From positions 1-64,000 of the forward strand of contig JAIWNI010000031.1 in the NCBI GenBank assembly GCA_025331435.1: a stretch of 64,000 nucleotides of DNA, in the 5' to 3' direction. The position numbers were made by a program, and so were the translations under genes. Origin of the DNA: Choanephora cucurbitarum. Lineage: Eukaryota > Mucoromycota > Mucoromycetes > Mucorales > Choanephoraceae. The first letter of the stretch is position 1, and each line of letters starts with the position of its first letter. Below, piece by piece: positions 11,758-23,238 of this stretch. Below the pieces are notes generated by a model. The model saw only the letters and a list, made by a program, of their open reading frames with translations. It was not told the DNA's origin and ran no database searches.

Positions 11758-13593
11758 ATGCTAGCAAAAGACTTGCCATTTGAAATCCAGTGGAAAATTC
11801 TGGGTCAGTTGGGTTTTCGCGAAAAAAAGATCTACAGTGTTGTTTGCAAACAATGGAGAGAAGTAGCAAAGTATGCTATTTTTGAATCAGTTGATATAAC
11901 TGGGAGAAAAACAATAGATGCATTTATTGATACAGTCACCAAGTCGCCATCCAAAGGAGAAATAGTGAAGAAGATAATGTTATATGTACGTCAACGAGAT
12001 AGACATGTACATAATGCATCTCAATACGAGGACGAAGCTCAAAAGTGCTCGACAGTAATTCGTTTGACGCCCAATGTAAGAGAATTTCGAGATCACAGCT
12101 TCGGAAGCAGTATGTTTAAGATTGTCTTGCAAGAAATACAAAACGGTCACTGGAAACACCTTTCCATCATAAATGAAGTTACTAGTACGAGAGAAGTTGA
12201 AAGATACTCGACAGATGGCTACCATTCAATCATATCAGCTTTGCGAGACAGACTCTCAACTATCACACTTGATGTCACATCAGGATATGGGAGTGATTGC
12301 TTTCAAAACTTTAGGTACATTACCAGAGAGACTCGCTTCAACGCGGCAAAAAGTTTACGTTGCTTTTCTGATGGTATGGCAGCTATCGAATCATTGGATG
12401 ATGTCTTCGCGCTTTGTCCAAACGCTACAGAAATCAAACTCGAACTTCATGATCTTGGTTGTGGCTATCATACGCTGACGCATTTCGAGCCAAACACAAC
12501 AGTAGAAATACTCGACATTGAATTGTATGATCCCAGAGAAGCTAATCTAAAGTATTTGTGTCAAAAATTTCCCAATGTCAAAGAACTAGTGTTCTCTGTC
12601 AAAAGGTTTGAAATGGACAAAGATTCTCGTTGCTCAGATGCTGAATTCATAAACCCACTTTGGATGTCAGCAGAAGCAATAGCCTTTTTATTGAATTATG
12701 CTCATTCAAGAGAGAAATTCTGTATGACATTGGGGTTGTTAGAAACGATTGAGCCATTTCTTGCTACGTCCGCCTCATTACGATGGCAAGGAGAAATGAC
12801 CACTACATGCTATCGGGATGAAGAGATATGGTTTATATACGACAGATTCAAACCACAAAAATTACACTTATCATTCAAAAATCATGTGCCGCGTTTTGAG
12901 ACTTCTCAAATAACAAGTATGAAGGCATATTTAAATCAACTAGATGAGCTTGATATTGAAAACAATCCATATCTTAAACTCAAACAACTCATGACTCATT
13001 GTACATCGCTCCGAGCTCTGAAATGGCATCTTTGTTCTGAAAATACTTATGAAGGCCCTGTGTTGCCCATCACTCATCTGACACTGCTTAGCTACGACAG
13101 TAATCGAAACAGAAAATTCCTCAAGCAATTACATTCATTCATGCCCAATTTGAGAGATCTAATCCTCTGTACGAAATTTCTAATGGAAAGTGAAATTGAA
13201 ATTGACCTGTCTTCTGCCTGCTTACAATCTTTTTGCATCAACTCCAAAAATGATAAAACATGGCTCTATCTTCATCTGGTAAGGTCTGGAGAAGACACAT
13301 ATTATTGTCGCCAAAATACACAACCAAGGCATATGTCGCCCAAATACTCCCTACAACAAATAGAAGGCAACGAGTATGGACTACGCGCGCCTACTTGTAG
13401 TAGACTGCATATGGGATCTTATTGTGGCCTGGACGTGTCAACTTATACTATACAGAAAGTAAAAATAATCTGCAAAGACATTAAGCGCCTTGAAGTGCGC
13501 GGTCATTCGAACCGTCATGATATTTTTGACTTCCCAAAACCAATGACAACTGAAGATTTTTCTCAGCGTGTATCTTTATCTTTCTACAATTAA
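11758..13593 (+). CDS. F-box protein with degenerate leucine-rich repeats
   Basis: Single exon, 611 residues from the ATG at 11758. The upstream in-frame extension is pyrimidine-tract sequence encoding a Phe/Leu run, so I excluded it. Residues 1-45 are an F-box (LPFEIQWKILGQL...YSVVCKQWREVAKYAIFE), the motif that binds Skp1 in SCF ubiquitin ligases. The remainder is a long series of irregular strand-helix units with Leu, Asn and Cys spacing typical of weak LRRs (for example LNQLDELDIENNPYLKLKQL). Large, fast-evolving families of such proteins are common in Mucoromycota. The ubiquitylation target is unknown. No intron was found. Codon use resembles the neighbours. Confidence 0.8.
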   Translation: MLAKDLPFEIQWKILGQLGFREKKIYSVVCKQWREVAKYAIFESVDITGRKTIDAFIDTVTKSPSKGEIVKKIMLYVRQRDRHVHNASQYEDEAQKCSTVIRLTPNVREFRDHSFGSSMFKIVLQEIQNGHWKHLSIINEVTSTREVERYSTDGYHSIISALRDRLSTITLDVTSGYGSDCFQNFRYITRETRFNAAKSLRCFSDGMAAIESLDDVFALCPNATEIKLELHDLGCGYHTLTHFEPNTTVEILDIELYDPREANLKYLCQKFPNVKELVFSVKRFEMDKDSRCSDAEFINPLWMSAEAIAFLLNYAHSREKFCMTLGLLETIEPFLATSASLRWQGEMTTTCYRDEEIWFIYDRFKPQKLHLSFKNHVPRFETSQITSMKAYLNQLDELDIENNPYLKLKQLMTHCTSLRALKWHLCSENTYEGPVLPITHLTLLSYDSNRNRKFLKQLHSFMPNLRDLILCTKFLMESEIEIDLSSACLQSFCINSKNDKTWLYLHLVRSGEDTYYCRQNTQPRHMSPKYSLQQIEGNEYGLRAPTCSRLHMGSYCGLDVSTYTIQKVKIICKDIKRLEVRGHSNRHDIFDFPKPMTTEDFSQRVSLSFYN

Positions 13594-14297
13594 TTTTCAT
13601 TAGCTTTTCTGATGTCCCTTTCCTTTTATGCCTTTTAATAAATCAATAATCATAAATTGTTTGATGCAACAACTGTTCAATCATCCTGACACCAAGCGTA
13701 TTCTGCGTAAACACTAACTGGTGCTAATTTACATAACAACGTAGCTTAAGCATCATATGTACAGATCTAATTATTAAATTGCCCTTGAAAGAAACATGGC
13801 AGTTCAAAAAAAAGAGATTAATACAACTTTCAATAGAGGTTTACCGAACAGAGAAATAAGCGAGGAAAGGAACAACTGATATCAGAAACTTGAATAGAGA
13901 GAATATTATACATACATGAAATGCATGTATGCAATCTTGAAGTCTAACCAACAGTGCCCATATTCTTGGGAAATGCATTCTTATATTAAAGTACTCTTGA
14001 ATCAAACACTCTTAAATCAAGCAACCATTATGTATTATTAGGAAAGCTATATCTAACAATCTTTTAGACTTTGTTTTGAGCCAACATGTTTATCTTTGTG
14101 CTTATAGAAATTGATGGTTTGTACTGATATGATGATAGTAAATGCATACCTATTCTAGAAATCCTCTTTGGTCATAAGAGACCTTTAATTGAATCGTATT
14201 GTGTAGCTGCCATTGAATTTACCACAGATATTTTTTTATTTTCCAAGATAAAAAAATATTTTTCTTTTTCTTCTTTTCTAACCTTGATAGTAAAAAC
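13594..14297. other. Intergenic, nothing recognised
   Basis: About 700 bp of AT-rich sequence between the F-box gene and TGT. No ORF, RNA gene or repeat that I can support. The last 80 bp are poly-T/CT-rich and probably form the TGT leader. Confidence 0.5.
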
Positions 14298-15786
14298 ATG
14301 AGAAGTGCCTTGACTTTTAAGAACATAGCAACCTGTTCAACGACAAAGGCAAGAGTGTCGATTATGACTCTGCCTCATGGTCCTGTGGATACACCTGTCT
14401 TTATGCCAGTAGGCACTCAGGGCACTATGAAGGGTATGTTGCCTGACCAACTTGAGGAACTCAACTGTCAAATTCTATTGAACAACACCTACCATCTTGT
14501 AAGGGTTTTTTTATACTGCTATCTATGTTATCAATCTATATTCATTGATAAAAAACAATTAGGGCCTGAAACCTGGTAAAGAAACATTAGATATGATTGG
14601 TGGTTCACACAAGTTTCAAAGTTGGAGAAGAAACATCTTGACAGTAAGATCAAGTTAATGAAGAAGAAAGAAAGATTTTAAATCGGCCTGTATCATTCTT
14701 AGGATAGTGGTGGGTTTCAAATGGTCAGTTTGTTGAAATTAGCTGAGATCACTGAGCATGGTGTTCAATTTGCATCACCTCATGATGGTTCTTTGATGAT
14801 GTTGACACCTGAACACAGTATGGAGCTTCAAAACACAATTGGTGCAGATATCATGATGCAGCTGGACGATGTTATTTCTTCTTTGACAACAGGTCCCCGT
14901 GTAGAAGAAGCTATGTGGAGATCCATTCGCTGGCTTGATCGTTGTATAAAAGCACACAAAAAGCCAGAGACACAAAACTTGTTTGCCATTATTCAGGGTG
15001 GTCTTGATGCAGAACTCAGAAAGAAATGTATAGAGGAAATGGTCAAGCGAGATTTGCCTGGTTATGCTGTGGGTGGTCTAAGTGGTGGTGAGGAGAAGGA
15101 TGTCTTTTGGCGTGTGTAAGTGAACTGGGTTATTGATTTGCTTAGATGCTAACAAATGCTTTTTTTTCTAAGTGTATCGTTATGTACTGATCTGTTACCA
15201 AAGAACAAACCTATCTATTGTATGGGTGTTGGGTAAATATGAGTTGGAGGATTAAAGAGGATATGTCTTACTAAAGTTACAATATACACACTAGTTATGC
15301 TGAAGATCTTGTTGTGTGTGTTGCATTAGGTGTGGATATGTTCGATTGTGTATTCCCTACAAGAACAGCTGTAAGTTTAAGGAACCAGAGTAGTATAGAA
15401 ACTGACTTTGAAAATAGCGGTTTGGTAATGCATTGACTATGAATGGTACAATCACAATGAAGTCTGGTAAATATGCTTCCGACTTCGGCCCTATTGAAGA
15501 AGGATGTGATTGTTCGACATGTAGAAACTATACTCGATCCTTTGTACACTTGAATGTGACAACTAAGGATACAGTGGGCTGTCATCTTGTCTCAATCCAT
15601 AATATTGCATTCCAATTAAGATTAATGCGTAGCATGAGAGAGGCTATCACTAGAGATGAATTCCCTGCTTGGATCAAACAATTTTTCAAGGGATATTTTG
15701 GCGATAAATCCAAATACCCTGAGTGGTGTGTGAATGCACTCAAGAGTGTACATGTAGATATAACCAATGATGAGCCATCATCCTAA
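14298..15786 (+). CDS. Queuine tRNA-ribosyltransferase, catalytic subunit
   Basis: Six exons (14298-14498, 14563-14643, 14703-15115, 15173-15232, 15295-15370, 15418-15786) give 399 residues. Family marks in order are [31 protein letters not shown] (general-base Asp), the IMQLDDV and [18 protein letters not shown] stretches, [16 protein letters not shown], the nucleophile region [15 protein letters not shown], and the zinc site CDCSTC with the later HNIAF His. The enzyme swaps guanine 34 for queuine in GUN-anticodon tRNAs, usually as a heterodimer with QTRT2, often at the mitochondrial surface. Yeast lacks it, while many other fungi keep it. The partner subunit is not in this window. Confidence 0.93.
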
Positions 15787-15945
15787 TAAAATTAGTGTTA
15801 GACAATGTTGCATGATTTGTCAAGACTGCTTTTCGTTCAATTTCCATATTTTGATCCGTGGCTTAATTCGAATATATATATTTTCAACAAAAAAAAAAAG
15901 AGGAACCAATAATTAACCTTTTTTCTTTCTTTCGATATAAGCAAT

Positions 15946-18269
15946 ATGGGTAAACGCAACAGAGCTGCTCTCTTACCCACACACTTGCCTCAACTTCAAA
16001 ATTTGATTAAAAGAGACTCTAAGTCTTATGAAGCCGAGTTTCTTCAACAGTGGCGTCACTTCCAATCCACTTTGTCGATCTTCTGTTTGAAGCCTGATGA
16101 AGAATCCAAAGAGTTATGTGAATTAGTCACCTTCATGAGTCAAGTAGCTCAATGCTATCCTGATATCACCAAGGACTTCTCTCAGCAGATTATTGATCTT
16201 TTGAAGGAACACAGTACAGTACTTCACCCCGAAGTCAGAAAGAGTCTTGTTCAAGCACTCATTTTGTTACGTAACAAAGGTGTACTCGATAACACAAGGT
16301 ATGTCATTAAATACATTTAGCTCTTTCCATAGCTCACTCATCTATTGTTTGAAGCCTTTTGCCCCTGTTCTTTACTCTCTTCAAGTGTAAAGATAAGCAA
16401 TTGAGAGAAATGCTCTACAGTCACATTGTGAACGATATCAAGAACTCAAACGCCAAAGTAAAGAACAACAAGTTGAACAAGACACTTCAATCATTCATGT
16501 TCACTATGTTGGAGTCAGCTACAAAGGGTAACAGTGAAGAAAATGCAATTGCTGCTAAGAAGAGTGTGGATGTCTGTGTCGATCTGTACCACAAGAACAT
16601 CTGGAATGATGCTAAGACTGTCAATGTCATTGCCGAAGCTTGTTTTTCACCCATCGCCAAGATCTCGGTTACTGCTGTCAAGTTCTTCTTGAGTAGTAAC
16701 GAACAACCCGAAGAGGATATGGATGATGACGATATGCCTGATTTGAAGAAGATGCAGATGGCTAACTTACACAGCAAAAAGACCAGATCCAAGGATCGTA
16801 AGTTAGAAGCAGCCAAAAAGAAGATCAAGCGTAAGAGCAAAGGTAAGGAGAAGGCCGAGAACTTTAACTTCTCTGCCCTTCACCTCCTCAACGATCCTCA
16901 AGGCTTTGCCGAAAAGCTCTATTCCAAGTTGACCACAAAGGAAGATCGATGGGAAGTGCGTTTGATGAAGATGAACCTTGTGTCTCGTGTGATTGGTATT
17001 CATCAATTGACCATCCTCGGTTTCTATCCTTTGTTGGTCAAGTACCTCCAACCCTCTCAGCGCGATGTGACCATGGTCTTGGTCTGTGCTGCTCAAGCCT
17101 CTCATTCACTTGTTCCCCCTGATTCTATTGAGCCCGTCTTGAAGGCTATTGCTAACAACTTTGTCACTGATCGTGTAGCCAATGAAGTAATGGCTGTTGG
17201 TATCAACGGTATTCGTGAAATTTGTTCTCGTCAACCTTTGGCCATTGATGCTACTCTCCTGCAAGATTTGGCCCAATACAAGCAACACCGTGATAAGGGT
17301 GTCTTGATGGCTGCTCGTTCTCTGATTGCCTTGTTCCGTGAAATCAACCCTGAAATGTTGGCTCGTAAGGATCGTGGTAAGACTGCCTCTATTAAGTTGA
17401 AGGATGGCTCAGTCCGTACCATCAACTATGGTGAAAACGCCAATAATGTGGACGGTCTTCAAGGTCTTGAACTTTTGGAACAAAATGAAGCTGAAGACGA
17501 AGAGAACTGGGATGATTGGGAAGTCGATGAGTCAAGTGACGAAAGTGATGAAGAAGGTTGGATTAATGTGGCCAGCGATGATGAAGACTACGTCAATGTC
17601 AACCTGAGCGACGATGAGGGTAATACTAAGGCTGATGGCCAAGGTGACGAAGAAGATGAAGAAAAGAAGAAGAAGTTGCAATACAAGGTGGGCCCTAACG
17701 GTGAAATCTTAAAGACCCGTCGTATCGGTAAGCGTCAATTGAAGAAGATGATGGAGGAAGAATCCAGCAAAGAAATCTCTGAAGAACAGCGCCAGGAACT
17801 GCTTGAGGCAGTCAAGGCTCGCCGTGCTGAAGAGCAAGCTAAGCAAGAAGCTGCTCTTAAGCTTGCTACCACACGTATTTTGACACCTGCTGATTTTGCT
17901 CGTTTGAACGAACTCAAGTTGAACAAGGAAGTAGAGCAAACACAGGGCAAGAAGCGAGGTGCCAATGACGACGGCAACGATGGCGAAGTAGATGAATCTA
18001 TCATTTTGGGTCCTCGTAAGAAGACTAAGCAAGATTACGAACAAAGAATGGCCTCTATTCAAGAAGGTCGTGAAGGCCGTGAGAAGTTCGGTTCTAAGAA
18101 GGGCAAGAAGGAGAGAGGTAGTACTACTAACCGTGAAAAGGCTAGAAACAAGAACTTCATGATGGTTGCCCACAAGCAATCTGTTGTCTTCAAGTCCAAG
18201 CGTAGTTTGTTTGAAAAGCAAAAGTCACTGCGTGCTGCTATTGAGAAGCAAAAGCGTCTCAAGCATTAG
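15946..18269 (+). CDS. SDA1: Sda1 60S ribosome biogenesis factor
   Basis: Two exons (15946-16298, 16355-18269) give 755 residues. The N-terminus has the SDA1 pattern (LPQLQNLIKRDSKSYEAEF) followed by helical repeats. After the 56-nt intron it reads SLLPLFFTLFKCKDKQLREM and YSHIVNDIKNSNAK, both strongly conserved. I chose the acceptor at 16353-16354 because nearer AGs put a stop in frame. The middle is acidic (DDMPD; DDWEVDESSDESDEEGW). The C-terminus is very basic with RKKTKQDYEQRM and the final KRSLFEKQKSLRAAIEKQK. Sda1 acts on pre-60S particles in nucleolus and nucleoplasm for maturation and export. It follows TGT by 159 bp on the same strand. Confidence 0.93.
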
Positions 18270-18903
18270 TTTTATCTTTCTTTCTCATAGACATTCACAT
18301 ATGTATATATATATTAGTATGACCAATCACAACAACGTATTTCATTGTTTTCATTTTCTCTCTTTATTATTATCACTCAATAAAAGACTATTCTTTAGAC
18401 CTTTATGCTTCTTAATACAAAATTACGTAATGAGATTACACCATTTTTGTACTTTATGATCACACAAAGATCAACAAATTAATTTAGAGAGAAAATCAAC
18501 GTGAGCCTTTTCATTTTCCTTAGATCAAGCAGACATATCGCTCAGAAAATGGCAAAGGAAGGCGGTAAAGAAAGAAAATACTTTAAAAGATACGTAGAAT
18601 TAGAAAGAAAGCGAAAGAAATTCTCGGTCTTTTTTTGGTGGGGTGGGAGATTGAAAGCTGCCTAATAGGTCAGTCTCTCCTCCACCCCAGTGCGAAAATT
18701 CACCCTTGTTGAATTCAAGACCCGCACAAAGTACATTTTGTTAAAAGAAAACAATCCTCTTTTCCCTTCTTCTCCTTTTTTTCCTCTTTGTTATCAAAAT
18801 AATTTAAAAGAAGGTAAAGTTCTTTTCTGTCAAGAAACATCTCCTTAAGAGAGAAAGAAGTGTTAACCAAAATTGTGTATCTATTATCATCTTGTTGATC
18901 TAG
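18270..18903. promoter_or_regulatory. VDAC upstream region with G-rich/C-rich inverted repeat
   Basis: Contains no supported gene. The block GGGGTGGGAGA (about 18640-18650) faces an imperfect complement, TCTCCTCCACCCC (about 18676-18688), so this otherwise AT-rich stretch could form a hairpin of roughly 11 bp with a 25-nt loop. A long CT-rich tract (about 18750-18850) precedes the porin ATG, typical of strongly expressed fungal genes. The function of the inverted repeat is unknown. Confidence 0.4.
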
Positions 18904-20099
18904 ATGTCTGTTCCTGGTAAGTGTTTATTATTCTGATTGTCAGAGAATCGCGTCAGGCTTACATTGATATTACTTTAGTTGCTTTCAACGATATTGGTAA
19001 GTCTGCCAAGGATCTCTTGTCCAAGGACTACCCTGTTGGTGGTGTCAAGCTTGAAGTCAAGACCACTGCCCCTAACGGTGTTGTAAGTATCTACGATCAA
19101 AATAAGAGAGGATTGAGAGGTCTATCTAGACAATAAAAAGAAAGCAATGTGTTGACATTATACTTTTTTTTTTATCGAAATAGACCTTCAAGGTTAACGG
19201 TCAACGTGACAACAAGACTGGTATCATTGTTGGTGACCTCGAAACCAAGTACTCTGACAAGAAGAATGGTCTCACCTTCACTGAAGCCTGGACTACCTCC
19301 AACCACCTTAACGGCAAGATCGAACTCGAAAACAACCTTGCCAGTAAGTTTTTTTTTTATTTGGTGACAACTATATTGATTCGGTCTAAACGGTTCTTTT
19401 TAAAATAGAGGGTCTTAAGCTCGAACTCTTGACTTCTCTCCTTCCTTCCGTCAACGAAAAGGCTGCCAAGATCAACGCTACTTACAAGAAGCCCAACGTT
19501 CACACTGTTGCCACTCTTGATGTCTTCAAGACCAACTTCTCTGTCAACTCTGTCTTTGGTCAACAAGGTTTCCTCGTTGGTGGTGAAGTTGCCTACAACG
19601 TTTTGGATGGCAAGGTAAATTACATTTTAAATTGGGAAAAGAACAGAGAAATGCTCATTTGGAAAACTATAGATCGGTCGTTACAACGCTGCCATCGGTT
19701 ACACTGCTGCTGAATATGGTGTTGCTGTTCACGCTACCAACAACTTGAGCAACTATGCTGCTTCTTACTACCACCGTGTCAACAAGGACCTCGAAGCTTC
19801 CGGTAAGGCCTCTTGGGACTCTAAGGGTGCCAACGCTGTTGCCCTTGAAGTTGGTGCTAAGCTCCAATTGGACCCCTCTGCCTTCGTTAAGGCTAAGATC
19901 TCCAACGCTGGTGTCCTCGGTCTTGCGTAAGTGAAATGGGGTTTTCTTTAGAGATGTATAACTTATTCCTGTTTTCATTTATAGTTACACTCAAGCTCTC
20001 CGTCCTGGTGTTAAGGTTAACCTCGGTGCTTCCGTTGACACTACCCGTCTCAACGAAAACGCCCACAAGCTCGGTCTTTCTTTCACTTTGGAAAACTAA
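18904..20099 (+). CDS. POR1: Mitochondrial outer-membrane porin (VDAC)
   Basis: Six exons (18904-18916, 18979-19082, 19184-19343, 19409-19614, 19673-19926, 19985-20099) give exactly 283 residues, the standard VDAC length. The N-terminal helix reads MSVPVAFNDIGKSAKDLLSK. The 19-strand beta-barrel pattern of alternating polar and apolar residues follows, and the chain ends GLSFTLEN like other eukaryotic porins. VDAC forms the voltage-gated channel for ATP, ADP and other metabolites in the outer membrane. The first exon is only 13 nt long. Codon use is strongly biased (many C-ending codons such as AAC, GGT, AAG), as expected for high expression. All splice phases agree. Confidence 0.96.
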
Positions 20100-20321
20100 A
20101 TTGATTGATACACTAATATATATACATATACATCTATACACATACATAAGCATCTTTTTCTAAGAAAAGACTCAATTGAAAAAAGTGATCTAAACACACT
20201 TTTTTGTCTCTATTTTAATAAAAAAAAAAAACGATCGTTGCACACATAAATCAAGGTTTAATACAATAGATGGGATTTCTAGAATAAATAACAATAACAA
20301 ACGGATCTAAAAACATAAAGC

Positions 20322-21056
20322 TTAATGAGGGTACAGTCCACCTTGCTTATACTTATGTTCAATCCAAGCCTCTAATTCTTTTAGACTGTTGATATCATTG
20401 GAAGATTTAATATAGTGCTCAATTTGATAGAGTGCTAAACAGAGTCGTTGATCCATCAAGTCAGCTGTTTTGGCATGCAATGTATGATTAGATTGGTGTA
20501 TAGTGGCCGCTAATGTAGATTGTGTAGTGAGTGGTGATGGTGAGGATGCTATTGTGGTAGGAGGAAGTGGTAATGAAGGTGACGAGGAGGAAGAAGACGG
20601 TGCTGAAGAATGAGGTGACAGCACTGTGTCCATTTTCTCTTTATGAAATACAAACATATGGTTGGCTTCGCTAGGTTCAGGTTGTTCTATCTTTATCGAT
20701 TCTTTGGCATCGTGGTTGTGTTCGTTCTTGGGCGGCCTAACACACCATTTACCGGCATGCTCACTGATACGTATAGAATACTTGCAGCCCACTTTGAGAC
20801 TATCTCGTTTCTTTGGTTTCATAGACGGCTGCCGTGTTGCTCGGTAATGACCTCCCTGAACACAGTTCAACATCACATTGCGGCCTCCTTTTGTTGCATT
20901 CAACTGAGAAGAGCGTCTGCTGAGACAATAGCCTTCTGACTTGGCTAGTGTTTTAGCGTACTCTTCTGCTTCGTCTAGGGTATCAAATTGTGCTAATGAA
21001 GGTTTGTTGTATCGAGTCGTAGTAGACTTGGCGACATTAAAAGAAAACATTGACAT
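20322..21056 (-). CDS. FAR1-type zinc-finger DNA-binding protein without transposase domain
   Basis: Single exon, 244 residues from the ATG at 21056. Residues about 20-110 form a FAR1/WRKY-GCM1-like zinc module. It starts FDTLDEAEEYAKTLAKSEGY, has basic SRRSSQLNATKGGR, cysteines in LNCVQGGHYR and KVGCKYSIRI, and ends in the zinc-binding ENEHNHD-like motif (here KNEHNHDA). FAR1 domains come from MULE transposases. Here the catalytic part is absent, so it looks like a domesticated transcription factor, similar in outline to fungal Aft-type or Mucorales stand-alone FAR1 proteins. About 150-190 is a Ser/Pro low-complexity linker, and the C-terminus has a helix with many acidic residues. Target genes unknown. 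Confidence 0.82.
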   Translation of the reverse strand: MSMFSFNVAKSTTTRYNKPSLAQFDTLDEAEEYAKTLAKSEGYCLSRRSSQLNATKGGRNVMLNCVQGGHYRATRQPSMKPKKRDSLKVGCKYSIRISEHAGKWCVRPPKNEHNHDAKESIKIEQPEPSEANHMFVFHKEKMDTVLSPHSSAPSSSSSSPSLPLPPTTIASSPSPLTTQSTLAATIHQSNHTLHAKTADLMDQRLCLALYQIEHYIKSSNDINSLKELEAWIEHKYKQGGLYPH

Positions 21057-22157
21057 TAATTTCAAGACAAAAAAAAACCCGTTTCCCTTAATGTATAGTA
21101 GTATGCATCAAGCCTTATATTAAGACGAAGAGAAAAAAAATGAAAAAAAGCAGAAAAGAAATGAAAGAAATTTAGTCTCAGTTGTCCAATCATTGGCATA
21201 GATTTATTTATAATCTCTTCATTTGGCATGTTCATTTGGCAGTAGACTCTACCTGTACTATGCAATCTAGGACTGATACAATAAAGTTAGAAAAAGAAGG
21301 AAAGAGCACAGATCTTGTATTAAGGACATTTACTGTTCAAGGTACACAAATACATATATATTCTAAAACTACCTATCACTAAGATAAATATAGAAAAATG
21401 AATGAAATCATGCAGATAAATGTACTATATACGATTAAACTTGTTTCTTCATTCCCAACTGGGCACATAATATATCAAGAGCGATGGGGGTGAAGAGGGC
21501 AACGGCTGGTATAGCCAGAAGGTAGCCAGTCAAGGCGCCAACGAGTACAGCGACTGCGCTCATCATGTGTCATAGGCAGTCAAAGGATAGGACCTGTGCT
21601 GATTAGAGGGGGACAGTATTAGAGAAGAGGGTGCTTGCGGGAAGCTCGACGGCGGCTAAGGGATCCGTTGGGACCATGTAAAGAGCAAGATGAAGCGTAA
21701 AAACCTAATGGCCGAGAATAGTTTATCTCAAAGAATTATTGATGCCTGCAACAATGTCTGTGTAAGTGAGCTTGTTGTTTCTTTGCAGCTATTCTAAACG
21801 GCACATCAGTTACTGGAGAGATGAAATTCGCTTTCAATGATTTGCTCCAATTTTAAAAATGCCAAGCTATTTTTCAATCAGATACAAATCAACCGATATT
21901 TTTCAACTTTGCTATATCCCATCTATAACTATGTTTGGATCTGTCCATAACTGAGGACCAGCATGTCACTTTGGGTGGTTCCTAACAATCAAAACGAGAT
22001 GTCTGAAAATGAATTCAAGTTAGCTCAAAGTAGAGCTAATTTCTGTCCCAATTTTGAAGAAAGCAGTCATACTGACAGCCTGGTTTTTTTTCTCGAAAAA
22101 AAATCTAAGGTCCCTTTTCTTTTTTCTAAGGTCTAAACGTACATTCGATTCAGCATC
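21057..22157. other. Intergenic between FAR1-like gene and FCF1
   Basis: About 1.1 kb, AT-rich at both ends, with a more GC-rich island at about 21440-21690. The island holds the small minus-strand ORF listed separately. A second minus-strand frame at 21676-21602 (starting MVPTDPLAAVELP) stops after 24 codons, and I could not splice it to the first. Confidence 0.4.
21435..21566 (-). CDS. Candidate 43-residue membrane microprotein
   Basis: An ORF of 43 codons starting with ATG ATG at 21566. The product is almost entirely one hydrophobic segment (VAVLVGALTGYLLAIPAVAL) with a polar end (LGMKKQV), so it would be a single-pass membrane peptide. It sits in a local GC-rich island in AT-rich intergenic DNA, and its codons look used rather than random. 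An in-frame TGA lies just upstream, so it either starts here or is the last exon of a larger gene. I recognise no family. Confidence 0.35.
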   Translation of the reverse strand: MMSAVAVLVGALTGYLLAIPAVALFTPIALDILCAQLGMKKQV

Positions 22158-23066
22158 ATGGTAATAAGGACGAAAGCAAAGCAAGAGACTTAGCTGATTA
22201 CTTACTTTTCGTAAACCGATTCAGGGTAAAGCAAGAACGACAAGAAAATTCGCTCAAGTAAAGCGTATGATCAGTACAAATGATACTCGATTGTAAGTCT
22301 AAAATATAGATCTAAACTTTTGTTTGTTCGTTCCTAACAAAACCCCTCATTTTTTTTGCTTATCTATAGAAAGGAAAACAAAGAAAAGCAAAAGAAGAAG
22401 GAACAAGAAAAAGAACAAAAAGCTGTTCGCCATGTGTAAGTAGAACATGCACTGAATTGCCCGAAGCATAACTAAATTTTATTTCTAGTCCCCAAGTAGC
22501 ATCTTCCATGTTCTTTCAGTACAACTCTGCTCTTGGACCACCTTACCATGTTTTGGTCGATACTAACTTTATCAACTTCTCTATCCAAAACAAGCTTGAA
22601 TTGGTTAAGTCTATGATGGATTGTCTCTATGCTAAATGTAAGTGAGAGAGAAATAGAGTCATAGCACGCATGCTGATGATAGCCTGTTATCAATTCTATC
22701 TTTTATTAGCTGTTCCTTGTATTACAGACTGTGTGTTAGCAGAATTGGAAAAGCTGGGTCCTAAATATCGTATTGCATTGAGGTAAGTTTAGATGAGGCG
22801 TGTTTACTGGAAACCGTATCTTATGGCATTATAACAGAATTGCTCGTGATCCTCGTTTCGAGCGTCTTCCTTGTTCTCACAAAGGTACCTATGCTGATGA
22901 CTGTTTAGTGAATCGAGTAATGCAGCACAAATGTTATATTGTGGCTACCTGTGATCGTGATTTGAAGCGTCGTATTCGTAAGATTCCCGGTATTCCCATT
23001 ATGTATATTGCCAACCACAAATACACAATTGAAAGATTGCCTGAATTGGGCATCAACGGCAAATAA
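22158..23066 (+). CDS. FCF1: Fcf1/Utp24 PIN-domain nuclease of the SSU processome
   Basis: Six exons (22158-22160, 22225-22292, 22370-22435, 22489-22637, 22710-22782, 22838-23066) give 195 residues. The first exon is just the ATG. The product begins [18 protein letters not shown], has a basic Lys-rich stretch, then the PIN domain. Acidic catalytic positions appear as [29 protein letters not shown] and [16 protein letters not shown]. The ending [15 protein letters not shown] is also typical. Fcf1 cleaves pre-rRNA at sites A1 and A2 in the 90S particle. Every conserved residue block is present and all splice phases agree. It lies 188 bp upstream of the first FMP52-like gene, same strand. Confidence 0.95.
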
Positions 23067-23238
23067 TCTTATTTTACCACTTTTTTTTTTCCTTTTATGT
23101 ATGTAAATATAATCATTTTTCATCATCATTCAATTAATAAACAGCATGACTCTCTACTATTACGTTATTTTGAAAGTTTATCTGTCATTGAAAATTGAGT
23201 TATTTTGTGGATTTCTTTTTTTTTGTTATTTTTCTTTC

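Noticed and set aside
16331..16354. Earlier acceptor AGs for the SDA1 intron
   Set aside because: Acceptors at 16331-16332 and before give stops in frame or lose the conserved SLLPLFFTLF block; only the AG at 16353-16354 restores the family sequence.
17709..18221. 170-codon minus-strand ORF
   Set aside because: Antisense shadow of the highly charged SDA1 C-terminus; hydrophobic Leu/Phe runs mirror Lys/Glu codons.
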